The notes under the pieces: generated by a model | Told to the model about the DNA's origin: nothing | Database searches by the model: none | Seen by the model: the letters and a program-made list of their open reading frames with translations, nothing else | Assembly: GCA_964344565.1 (NCBI GenBank) | Contig: CAYFNT010000008.1 | Coordinates: forward strand, 1-64,000 | DNA: 64,000 bases | Origin: JACNKJ01 sp964344565 | Lineage (GTDB): Bacteria; Krumholzibacteriota; Krumholzibacteriia; JACNKJ01 | Direction: 5' to 3' | Translations under genes and position numbers: made by a program | Part shown: piece after piece, positions 17,914-25,291 of the stretch | Numbering within the stretch: position 1 is the first letter of the stretch | Layout: every line of letters starts with the position of its first letter

Positions 17914-17950
17914 ACGAACACGACCAGATCTAGTTCTTGCGCCGGCCGCA

Positions 17951-18082
17951 TCAGAATCCTTGGTACCTGAAGATGCGCGCGCCGGTCTCCAGGCCGATGA
18001 GGCTGCTCACGGCGATGAAGAAGAGGATCCCGCCGAGCACGGCCTGGATCAGGATTCCGAGGATGCGCATGAGTTTCTTCAC
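17951..18082 (-). CDS. DltX-like microprotein with C-terminal FRYQGF
   Basis: A 43-residue protein that starts at a GTG overlapping the TGA stop of the DltD-like gene by 4 bp (GTGA), with GGAGG 4 nt upstream. It has a short basic N-terminus, one membrane segment (ILIQAVLGGILFFIAVSSLIG) and the C-terminus RIFRYQGF. Gram-positive DltX proteins are also about 45-50 residues with one membrane helix and a C-terminal F-x-Y-x-x-F type motif, whose Tyr is reported as the relay for D-alanine between DltB and DltD. FRYQGF fits that pattern (Tyr is residue 40). Given its neighbours this is very probably the acyl relay peptide of the cluster. Confidence 0.8.
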   Translation of the reverse strand: MKKLMRILGILIQAVLGGILFFIAVSSLIGLETGARIFRYQGF

Positions 18083-19188
18083 GGTGCCTCCATGAGTTCG
18101 GGTCCGGCCCTGAAGATCTCGGCCAGGTCGTCGGCCAGGTATTCGGTGAAGCGCTCGCGGGCCTTCGGATTCTTGAAGTGCACGGTGTCCTTGAAGTCCT
18201 CCGGCGCGAGGCCCAGGGGCGCTTCGTAGTCGCGGTAGATCGTTCGTTCGCCGGCGAGGAAGCTCTCCACGTAGCCCTCGTAACGTCCCTGCGCCGCCGG
18301 ATAGCCGGGCAGGGAGCGCACCCAGTCGTTGGTCTTGGGATTGGACACCGAGGCCAGCAGGACCACGTTCAGATCGGGATTCTCGCGGATGCGCCCCAAA
18401 ATGCGCCGGTAGGCTTCCGCGTTGAGGTCGCCGCGCTCGGCGATCTCGTCCACCCACTGGCCGCGCAGCCGGATGAAGCCCGCCATCTCGGCCTCGTTGG
18501 GATCGCGCCACTTGTCGCCTGCGTGGAAGTCGCGCCACTGGCGTCCCTTGAGGGCGTGTCGCAGCACGGGCACGAGCCTCGCCACGAAGAAGCGGTAGTT
18601 GTCGCGAAAGAAGTTCCCCGAGAGTTCGCCCCGCTTCTCGAAGCCTAGGAGTTCGCGCTCTTCCTGGAGGTCTGGAGAGAAGAGGGCCAGGCGCGGCGAC
18701 TGGGTGATTTCGTCGAGGCGGTCGCCGGATTCATTGAGCACCGCCGGCGAGCAGGGCAGCACCACGACGCCCTTGATGTCCTCGAGCAGGCCGTCGAGCA
18801 TGGCGGTGATCTCCCAGTGGGTGAGACCGCCGGCGGTGAGGTTCAGCACCTTGACCTTGCGGTCCAGTCTCTCCTGGAGCAGCTCCTCGAGATGTCCGCG
18901 ACTGGAAAGGGCCTCGCGCAGGGAGGAGGTGCCGAAGTAGAGCACCACGGGATCGTCGGGCGGATTCTGCTGAAGGCGGAGAACGTCGGCGGAGATGAAG
19001 GAGTATTCGTCGTTGACGTTCTCCACGAAGTAGCCGTAACCGGGACCGCTGAAGAGTTCGGGAGTGATCAGCCAGAAACACGCGGCCAGGGATGCGCCCG
19101 CCACCAGAATCATGCCGGCCAGGGCGGGCAACGAAGGCCGGGTCAGGCCTTCGATGAAGGCCGTAAGGTATTCGCTGAGGCGCTTCAA
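18079..19188 (-). CDS. DltD-like SGNH-fold membrane-anchored acyltransferase
   Basis: A 369-residue protein. TTG at 19188 is chosen because GGAGG is 5 nt upstream; a longer frame runs to 19302 but overlaps the previous gene. One N-terminal membrane segment (ALAGMILVAGASLAACFWLI) is followed by an extracytoplasmic domain with VVLYFGTSSLREAL (candidate nucleophile Ser of an SGNH/GDSL fold) and, near the end, FKDTVHFKNPKARERFTEYL, whose Asp and His fit the D-x-x-H catalytic pair. In Gram-positives DltD takes D-Ala from DltX to lipoteichoic acid. Here the acceptor is unknown. The gene is translationally coupled to the microprotein. Confidence 0.78.
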   Translation of the reverse strand: MKRLSEYLTAFIEGLTRPSLPALAGMILVAGASLAACFWLITPELFSGPGYGYFVENVNDEYSFISADVLRLQQNPPDDPVVLYFGTSSLREALSSRGHLEELLQERLDRKVKVLNLTAGGLTHWEITAMLDGLLEDIKGVVVLPCSPAVLNESGDRLDEITQSPRLALFSPDLQEERELLGFEKRGELSGNFFRDNYRFFVARLVPVLRHALKGRQWRDFHAGDKWRDPNEAEMAGFIRLRGQWVDEIAERGDLNAEAYRRILGRIRENPDLNVVLLASVSNPKTNDWVRSLPGYPAAQGRYEGYVESFLAGERTIYRDYEAPLGLAPEDFKDTVHFKNPKARERFTEYLADDLAEIFRAGPELMEAP

Positions 19189-19282
19189 AGGTTCCTCCCC
19201 CGGCACGGTCAGGCTCGCAAACTCTTCAGAATTCGGATGATACAGGTATTCCGCGAAAGGCGTCCACCGTAAATGCCCAGGC

Positions 19283-20020
19283 CTAGCCCGGCTTTTTAGC
19301 AATGATCAGGCCGCGGTCCGGCAGTAGCCCCTCTTCCTCGAATCGAGCCTCGAAATCCGCCTCGGCGAGCAGTTCCAGGTGGTGCTCCGGCGCCACCAGG
19401 GGCATGCGATGGGTCTCCACGAGATGCCTCACCTCGCCGCCCGCGCGAGCCTCCAGCCAGTGCATTTCCAGCACGGCCACGCCATCCTCCACCTGCGAGA
19501 CCACCTGCCGGCAGAGCTTCAGGTTTTCATCCTCGAAGGTGCTCATGTGCGCGGTGCCGGGACGGAAGGCTTTCGGCGCGATCCAGGGTTCGATGAGGAG
19601 CAGTCCTCCGGGGCGAAGCGCGGATCGGAATGCGGAGAAGCTGCCGCGCAGTTCGTCATCGTCTTGCATGTAGCCGATGGAGGAGAAGAGGCAGAGCAGG
19701 GCGTCGAAGGGCTCGTCAACTTCGAAGTCGCGCATGTCGGCCCGGAACAGGGGAAGCCCGGGCAGCTTCTCGCGGGCCACCTCGAGCATGGCCTCGGAGA
19801 GGTCGAAGCCCTGGCAGCTGAACCACCGGCGCAGATGCTCCAGGAAGGCGCCGGTGCCGCAGGCGGCCTCCAGCAATCTGGATCCGTCGGCGATGCCCTC
19901 ATCCCGCAGGATCTCGGCGAGGCGGGCCGATTCCTCGGCGTAGGGCTTGTTGGAGTAGATCTTGTCGTAGTAGCCGGCCAGCTCGCCGTAGAGGCCGCGG
20001 TCGCCGCTCAGCTCATCCAT
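19283..20020 (-). CDS. Class I SAM-dependent methyltransferase
   Basis: A 245-residue protein. LLEAACGTGAFLEHL is the SAM-binding glycine loop (motif I), followed by CQGFDLSEAMLEVAREKL and FDALLCLFSSIGYM, as in small-molecule or Ubie-type methyltransferases. ATG at 20020 overlaps the end of the upstream CxxC-protein gene by 13 bp. The substrate is not evident. It ends 94 bp before the chosen start of the DltD-like gene, so the dlt-like genes may be an extension of this operon. Confidence 0.85.
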   Translation of the reverse strand: MDELSGDRGLYGELAGYYDKIYSNKPYAEESARLAEILRDEGIADGSRLLEAACGTGAFLEHLRRWFSCQGFDLSEAMLEVAREKLPGLPLFRADMRDFEVDEPFDALLCLFSSIGYMQDDDELRGSFSAFRSALRPGGLLLIEPWIAPKAFRPGTAHMSTFEDENLKLCRQVVSQVEDGVAVLEMHWLEARAGGEVRHLVETHRMPLVAPEHHLELLAEADFEARFEEEGLLPDRGLIIAKKPG

Positions 20021-20799
20021 AGGGGAAGCTCGAGTTGGGAGGCCAGCTTCAGGGCCTGATGGAACCATCGGAACTGCAGATAGGTGGAGCTGCTGCGGGA
20101 GAAGCTGGAGATCTTCTCGTCCGACTGGGATCCGTAGAGCAGTCCGCCGAGGAACTCCTGATAAACGGGCACCAGGTCCTTGGGGATTTCCCGGCCGTAG
20201 CTGGTGTTGCCGGCGGCGAGGGGAAGGCCCATGAGCGCGTGGATGACCGAGTCGGTGCTCAGGCCGTCGCCCACCCGATGGAAGGCCACCGCCTCGTCCC
20301 GCTCCAGCACCTTGCCGCGTCCTCCCGAGGCGAGCAGGCGCAGGCGCGCCACGGGCTTGCCGTCGAAGGGCCCGTCCTGTCGCATGATGAGCGAAAGCAG
20401 GGCCGGCCATTCCTCCGGCTCGAGCCGGTCCATGATCTTCTGCAGGGCATCGGCCATGTACTCCTCGAAGCGCGCCTGAATGGGATAGTTGATGCGACCC
20501 ACGCATCCGAACTCGTCGGCCTTGGGATCCAGGTTCGCTTTGCAGTCGGCGCAGCGCCCTATCAGGGGGCCGATCTGCCGGCCGACCTTCTCCACGTCCT
20601 CCCGGCCGAACTCCTGCTGCTCGCGGTCCAGTCCCCGGGTCAGGGGCATCTTCCAGCGCTCGCTCACGGCGCCGGGCATGTCGGGATTGGCCTTCAGGTA
20701 CTTGTGGACCATGTAGAGGAAGGTCCAGCGGCGAAGGCCGTCCTCGCCGAGTTCTTCACGATTCACGCAGGGCTGCGGGAGCACGTAGTCGATGCCCAA
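20008..20799 (-). CDS. Hypothetical protein with a CxxC...C motif
   Basis: A 263-residue protein I do not recognise. It appears soluble. RCADCKANLDPKADEFGCVG near residue 85 has three cysteines and could be a small metal site. Further on, LSTDSVIHALMGLPLAAGNTSYGREI and DEKISSFSRSSSTYLQFRWFHQAL suggest an alpha/beta fold without a known signature. It begins 35 bp after the LolC/E-like gene and overlaps the methyltransferase gene, so it belongs to the same operon. Confidence 0.6.
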   Translation of the reverse strand: MGIDYVLPQPCVNREELGEDGLRRWTFLYMVHKYLKANPDMPGAVSERWKMPLTRGLDREQQEFGREDVEKVGRQIGPLIGRCADCKANLDPKADEFGCVGRINYPIQARFEEYMADALQKIMDRLEPEEWPALLSLIMRQDGPFDGKPVARLRLLASGGRGKVLERDEAVAFHRVGDGLSTDSVIHALMGLPLAAGNTSYGREIPKDLVPVYQEFLGGLLYGSQSDEKISSFSRSSSTYLQFRWFHQALKLASQLELPLWMS

Positions 20800-20834
20800 G
20801 AGATATCCTTCGGATAGGGGTTGTCGGTATCCGG

Positions 20835-22094
20835 CTAGGAATCCCGGATCGCCTCCACCGGATCCAGGCGGGCGGCCTCCCAGCCCGGATACAGGGTCGC
20901 CGCCAGACTCACCAGCAGGGTGATTCCCGCCACCAGGGCGAAGTCGACGGGGTTCATCAGCACCGGAATGTTCTCCACGATGAACAGATCCCAGGGGATG
21001 GTCAAGGGATGTCGCATGAGCAGGGAGCCGAGACCCCAGCCCGCGAGCAATCCCAGTGCCACGCCGACCACGCCGACCACCCAGCCTTCGAGCACGATCA
21101 TGCCCATCACCGAGCGCCGGCTCATGCCCAGGGTGCGGAGGATTCCGATCTCGCCACGCTTCTCGCTGACCATGAGGGTCATGGATCCCACGATGCCCAG
21201 GCTGGCCACGGCCACGGTGAGGAGCAGAAACAGGTACATGAGCAGCTTCTCCCGCGCCATGGCCTCGAAGAGCAGGCGATTGCGCTGCTGCCAGGTCTCG
21301 GCGCGGAAATCCTGGAATCGATCCAGGTTCAGGACCGCCTCGGCCACGGGAGTGGCGTCCTCCGGGGTCAGGCAGGCGACCGCCAATCCCGCCGCCTCGC
21401 CGTCCACCTTGAGGAAGCGGGCCGTGGGGGACAGTCCGCCGAGGGCCAGGGTGGCGTTGATCTCGTAGAGGCCTGAATCGAAGAGATCCAGGACCAGGCG
21501 CGCTTCTTCCCGACCGCTGACGCTGTCGGTGGAAGCCGAGCTGGCGTCGGGCACCACCACCCGGATGATGTCGCCCCGGCCCACCCCGAGATTGTGGGCC
21601 AACTCCAGCCCGAGCACCAGGCCCTCGTGGACATCCTCGCCGGGGGGCAGTTGCCAGTCCGCGGGCAGCGCGAAGCTGTCGAAATCGGTGGCGAGCAGGC
21701 CGCTGAACTCGCGTTCGCGCCGCGGATCCACACCGCGCAGGGAGGCCGTCTGCATGCGCGTTGAGGCCCCCGGCTGTCGCCTGACCAGCAGCACCTCCGA
21801 TTCGACGTAGGGAGCCACGGTTCTCACGCCGTCCAGGGATTCCAGATCCGCCAGCAGGGCCGGCAGATCATGCAGGCCCTCGGGACCGGCGGGCTCCAGG
21901 CGAAGGTGGCCCTCGCCGTCCTGAAGCAGGGCGGCCAGTTCCGCCTCCATGCCGTTCATCACCGAGATGATCAGGGTGAGGGCCATCACGCCCGTGAAAA
22001 TGCCCCCGGCGGCGACCAGGGCCGTCATGGAGAGGGCCCGGCTCCTCCGGGGGCTGATGAGATGGCGCAGGGCCAGATAGAAGCTCAGACGCAA
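20835..22094 (-). CDS. LolC/LolE-type ABC transporter permease
   Basis: A 419-residue protein with four membrane segments: one near the N-terminus (MTALVAAGGIFTGVMALTLIISVMNGM) and three at the C-terminus, flanking a large periplasmic domain. This is the FtsX/MacB/LolCE topology. LGIVGSMTLMVSEKRGEIGILRTLGMSRRSVMGMIV (about 21190-21080) is the typical cytoplasmic coupling region. LolCE extracts lipoproteins from the inner membrane; MacB-like efflux is the alternative. No partner ATPase is encoded next to it. It sits 28 bp downstream of the TPR gene. Confidence 0.85.
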   Translation of the reverse strand: MRLSFYLALRHLISPRRSRALSMTALVAAGGIFTGVMALTLIISVMNGMEAELAALLQDGEGHLRLEPAGPEGLHDLPALLADLESLDGVRTVAPYVESEVLLVRRQPGASTRMQTASLRGVDPRREREFSGLLATDFDSFALPADWQLPPGEDVHEGLVLGLELAHNLGVGRGDIIRVVVPDASSASTDSVSGREEARLVLDLFDSGLYEINATLALGGLSPTARFLKVDGEAAGLAVACLTPEDATPVAEAVLNLDRFQDFRAETWQQRNRLLFEAMAREKLLMYLFLLLTVAVASLGIVGSMTLMVSEKRGEIGILRTLGMSRRSVMGMIVLEGWVVGVVGVALGLLAGWGLGSLLMRHPLTIPWDLFIVENIPVLMNPVDFALVAGITLLVSLAATLYPGWEAARLDPVEAIRDS

Positions 22095-22122
22095 GGCGTC
22101 CTCCGGATGTCGTCGGATGCGA

Positions 22123-23256
22123 CTAGTTGCCGGCGGCCTGCCTTGCCATCAGCTGCTCCTGGCGCTCGGCCTGCTGGCGGGCGTAGCTGCCCCATTTCTT
22201 GTTGGCCATGACGGACTCGAAGAGGTCCAGGGCGTCCTCGTACTTGCCCTGATCTTCGAGAGCCTTGGCCTTGCTGCAGATCAGGCCCGCCTTGGTGTCC
22301 TCGTCCTTGGTGATGCGCAGTCCCGCGTCGACGGTCTTGATGGCCTTGCGCGCCTCGCCGCTGGCCCGGTAAAGATCGGCCAGGTACTTGTGCGGCAGGT
22401 TCTTGTCGGGGCGATCCTCGGGCTTCATGAGCTTGACGAGGTTCACGGCTTTCTGGAGGTAGGTCATGGCGTCGTCCTCGGAGTTGCCCTTCTCCAGATA
22501 GCAGAGACCCATCATCAGGTTCACGTTGAAGTCGTTGGCCTTCGACTCGTAGGCGATGTTCAGGTGCTTGAGGGCCAGATCGAACTCTTCCTTGTTGAAG
22601 TACAGGACGCCCAGATCGTAGCGGCCGCTGGTCTGATCCGGCTGGAGCGTGAAGGCCTTCTCGAGGAACTCGATGGCCCGGTCATAGCTCTTGCGCTGCT
22701 TGTAGAGGCGCCCCTGGTAGAAGTTGGCCTGGAAGAGGATGCTCTCGTCGGATTCCTCGGTCGCCAGGATCTTGTTGAAGAGCTGGATGGCGCGATCCTT
22801 GTCGTCCTCGCTCTTACCATTGGAGTAGATGATGGCCAGCTGCATCCGGGAGTAGTTGTCGTTGGGATTGCAGCCGGTGGAGCCCACGACCTCTTCGTAG
22901 AGGTCGCGCGCCCGGGCGCGATGCTTCAGGCGCATCTCGGCGTAGGCCAGCTTGGCCTTCACCGTGCAGTTCTCGGGCTGGGCCTTGTGGGCCACCTCGA
23001 AGCCGCGCTTGGCGCGGGGCCAATCCTGAAGCTGGAGAGCCGCTTCTCCGAGTCCTTCGCCGGCACCGAAGTTGGCGGGGTCGAATCCAAGAGCCTTCTC
23101 GAATTCCGAGGCTGCGTCGGCAAACTGACCGTTCCGGAGGAACTCCCATCCGGTGGACGCTCTCAGTTCGGCCTGCTGGGTGTCTTGGGCGAAGCTTGCG
23201 GGCGCGAGCAGCAGGATGCCGACCAGGATGGTCAGGAGCAAGGCGCTACGTTTCAT
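22123..23256 (-). CDS. Exported tetratricopeptide-repeat protein
   Basis: A 377-residue protein. ATG at 23256 has GGGAG 7 nt upstream and starts a signal peptide (ALLLTILVGILLLAPASFA). The rest is TPR-like helical repeats: GWEFLRNGQFADAASEFEKALGFDP, YDRAIEFLEKAFTLQPDQ, NKEEFDLALKHLNIAYESKAND and GKYEDALDLFESVM. It is probably a periplasmic scaffold. It is the first gene of a long minus-strand run leading through the LolC/E-like permease to the dlt-like genes. Confidence 0.85.
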   Translation of the reverse strand: MKRSALLLTILVGILLLAPASFAQDTQQAELRASTGWEFLRNGQFADAASEFEKALGFDPANFGAGEGLGEAALQLQDWPRAKRGFEVAHKAQPENCTVKAKLAYAEMRLKHRARARDLYEEVVGSTGCNPNDNYSRMQLAIIYSNGKSEDDKDRAIQLFNKILATEESDESILFQANFYQGRLYKQRKSYDRAIEFLEKAFTLQPDQTSGRYDLGVLYFNKEEFDLALKHLNIAYESKANDFNVNLMMGLCYLEKGNSEDDAMTYLQKAVNLVKLMKPEDRPDKNLPHKYLADLYRASGEARKAIKTVDAGLRITKDEDTKAGLICSKAKALEDQGKYEDALDLFESVMANKKWGSYARQQAERQEQLMARQAAGN

Positions 23257-23372
23257 TTCGAATCTCCCGTTTCGGGTTGGAGAAAGTCCTTTCGGATTCA
23301 AGCAGGGGCAATATACCCGAGCCCTTTTCGCCGTTCAAGGCATCCCATGGCCGGGAAATGTGCAAGTTCATT

Positions 23373-23401
23373 TTGCCCAGGGATTTTCGCGGGACTATAT
23401 T
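23373..23401 (+). promoter_or_regulatory. Promoter of the metzincin-like lipoprotein gene
   Basis: TTGCCC (23373-23378), 17 bp spacer, TATATT (23396-23401), 31 bp before the ATG at 23433. Confidence 0.6.
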
Positions 23402-23432
23402 CGTTATGCTGTCCACTAACTGTGAAAAAAAC

Positions 23433-25217
23433 ATGAAATCCTCACTATCCCTGCTGCTACTGGCGGCATTGGCCGTTCTGGCCGCCTGCCAGGATTCGAC
23501 CACCATGCCCGAGGATCCGCCCGATCCTCTGGAAATCCTATATACCAGCCCCTCCAGCGACAGTCTTTTCCTGGCCGAGGACGATTCCCTGACCTTCGTC
23601 CTGCACGCCCAGGGGGCGGGGCCGGTGTCCGTGGAAGCCCAGCTCGAGGGCGTACACCTCTGCGAGATGGACAGTTTCACGCTCAGGGCCTGGGAGCATG
23701 TGGATGCCCAGGCCGGCAGCCCCGACGATTTCCTCACCCTGGAAATCGCCGTTAACGACAGCCTCGAATCCATGAGCCACAGCTGGGAGCTGAAGATCCT
23801 ATGGGGGTTCACCCACTTCCCCGAGGATACGCAGCTGGTGAACGTGCTCGGCCAGACCCTGGTCTTTCAGCTGGACATCGAAGCCGGTAATCTGGAGACG
23901 GAATTCGAGTTCTTCGTGGACGGCCAGCCCGCCGAGTCCACCGACGGGTTCTTCTACTTCCATGCCCTGACCGTGGGGCTCTACGAGGTGCGCGGCGTGC
24001 TTCGCGCGGGCGGACTGGAGTGGGAGCATGAGTGGACCGTGGAGGTGCAGCCCGACGAGCCGGTGGATCCTCCCGAGACCGTTTCGGATCTGAGGGCCGG
24101 GCCCGGCAGCGATGCGGGACGTCTGGCCATCGCCTTCTATCCTCCCGAAGAGGGCCTGCGCGAACCCGTGCACAGCTTCGAGATCCGCGCCTTTCCCTAT
24201 CTCATCGACGACGAGCAATGGGAATCGGCCTACCTGGTCGGGATCATGGAGAAGACCCCCGGCGCCGATGAGGAACGCTACGACGTCGACGGCCTCGAGG
24301 CCGGCTTGGAGCTCTACGTGCGGGTGCGCAGCGTGGGCGTGAGCGGCAACACGTCCGATTGGTGCGAGGCGGTGCTCGGAAGGGTGGCCGGATACACGGT
24401 CCACGGCCAGGTCATCGACTTCGAATCCGGCGATCCCATCGAAGGCTTGACCGTGCAGTACGACGGAGTGATATCCCTGACCGGCCCCGACGGCCTGTTC
24501 CACTGCGACGACGTTCCCCTCTACGAGGAGGGCGGGGCCTGGGACTTCCCCGGAACCTACTACGACGAGCACGGGTCCGACCTGGGCGATTGGTTCGACC
24601 TTCTCGATTCACGCGCGGTGGAGGATTCCGTCGAGTACATGATGGGCACCTTCTCGCCCCATCCCTTCGACTCGGAGTCCTACGACGATTTCCTCGCCTA
24701 CTTCTTCCACATTCTCCGGCCGCCGCCGACGAACTTCCATCTGATCCGGCCCGAATTCCCCATCACCACCTACATTCCTCCGCACGAGAACGAGGGGCTG
24801 GACTACGTGCCGGTCATCATCGATGCCCTGGATACCTGGGAGGCGAGCTCCGGGCTGGACATCTACGTTCGCGTCGACGATCCCGAAACCGCGGTTCTCA
24901 ACTTCGCCTACGACGACACGATGACCATCAACGGCATCACGACCATCCTCGAATGGAACATGGACACCCTCACGCCCATCAAGATGGCCATCATCCTGGC
25001 CGGCGACGCCACCCCGGAGTACGAGGACGGGCTCTTCCAGGTGGTGCTGCACGAGTTCGGGCACGCCATCGGATTCTGGGTGCACAGCAACGACCCCGAT
25101 CACTGCATGAACAAAACTAATCGTCGCTACGATCCGCACCCCGATGAGCTACGACTGGTAAGGATAATCTACAATATGGAAACCTATCAGGATCTGGGTT
25201 TTCTGTTGCACAATTGA
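23433..25217 (+). CDS. Metzincin-like zinc metalloprotease lipoprotein
   Basis: A 594-residue lipoprotein: MKSSLSLLLLAALAVLAAC is a signal peptide with lipobox LAAC. Beta-rich domains follow, including a fibronectin III-like stretch (PPETVSDLRAGPGSDAG ... VRVRSVGVSGNTSDW) and a short carboxypeptidase-regulatory-like unit (GQVIDFESGDPIEGLTV). The C-terminal domain has VVLHEFGHAIGFWVHSND with the zinc site HEFGH near residues 540-544, then CMNKTNR, a plausible Met-turn. The third histidine is one residue later than in the matrixin HExxHxxGxxH pattern. A role in digestion or processing outside the cell is inferred; the substrate is unknown. Confidence 0.8.
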   Translation: MKSSLSLLLLAALAVLAACQDSTTMPEDPPDPLEILYTSPSSDSLFLAEDDSLTFVLHAQGAGPVSVEAQLEGVHLCEMDSFTLRAWEHVDAQAGSPDDFLTLEIAVNDSLESMSHSWELKILWGFTHFPEDTQLVNVLGQTLVFQLDIEAGNLETEFEFFVDGQPAESTDGFFYFHALTVGLYEVRGVLRAGGLEWEHEWTVEVQPDEPVDPPETVSDLRAGPGSDAGRLAIAFYPPEEGLREPVHSFEIRAFPYLIDDEQWESAYLVGIMEKTPGADEERYDVDGLEAGLELYVRVRSVGVSGNTSDWCEAVLGRVAGYTVHGQVIDFESGDPIEGLTVQYDGVISLTGPDGLFHCDDVPLYEEGGAWDFPGTYYDEHGSDLGDWFDLLDSRAVEDSVEYMMGTFSPHPFDSESYDDFLAYFFHILRPPPTNFHLIRPEFPITTYIPPHENEGLDYVPVIIDALDTWEASSGLDIYVRVDDPETAVLNFAYDDTMTINGITTILEWNMDTLTPIKMAIILAGDATPEYEDGLFQVVLHEFGHAIGFWVHSNDPDHCMNKTNRRYDPHPDELRLVRIIYNMETYQDLGFLLHN

Positions 25218-25230
25218 TCCCTCGAGCGCC

Positions 25231-25260
25231 TTGGTTCCCGCGGTAATTCTGTGATATAAT
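25231..25260 (+). promoter_or_regulatory. Promoter of the propeller-protein pair (TTGGTT-18-TATAAT)
   Basis: -35 TTGGTT (25231-25236), 18-bp spacer, -10 TATAAT (25255-25260), 31 bp before the GTG start at 25292. The next gene (27186) is 52 bp after the first, so both are probably driven from here. Confidence 0.7.
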
Positions 25261-25291
25261 TACGCCTTCATCCAGGCGTGAAAGGATCACT

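Noticed and set aside
17673..17951. 92-codon minus-strand open frame filling the gap in the dlt-like operon
   Set aside because: Its translation follows the inverted repeats and shows no domain-like pattern; the nested hairpins explain the sequence better.
17954..17971. Idea that FRYQGF of the microprotein belongs to the same family as the SWxxIKxLYR tails
   Set aside because: Spacing and aromatic pattern differ, the microprotein has a membrane helix just before it, and DltX context explains it fully.
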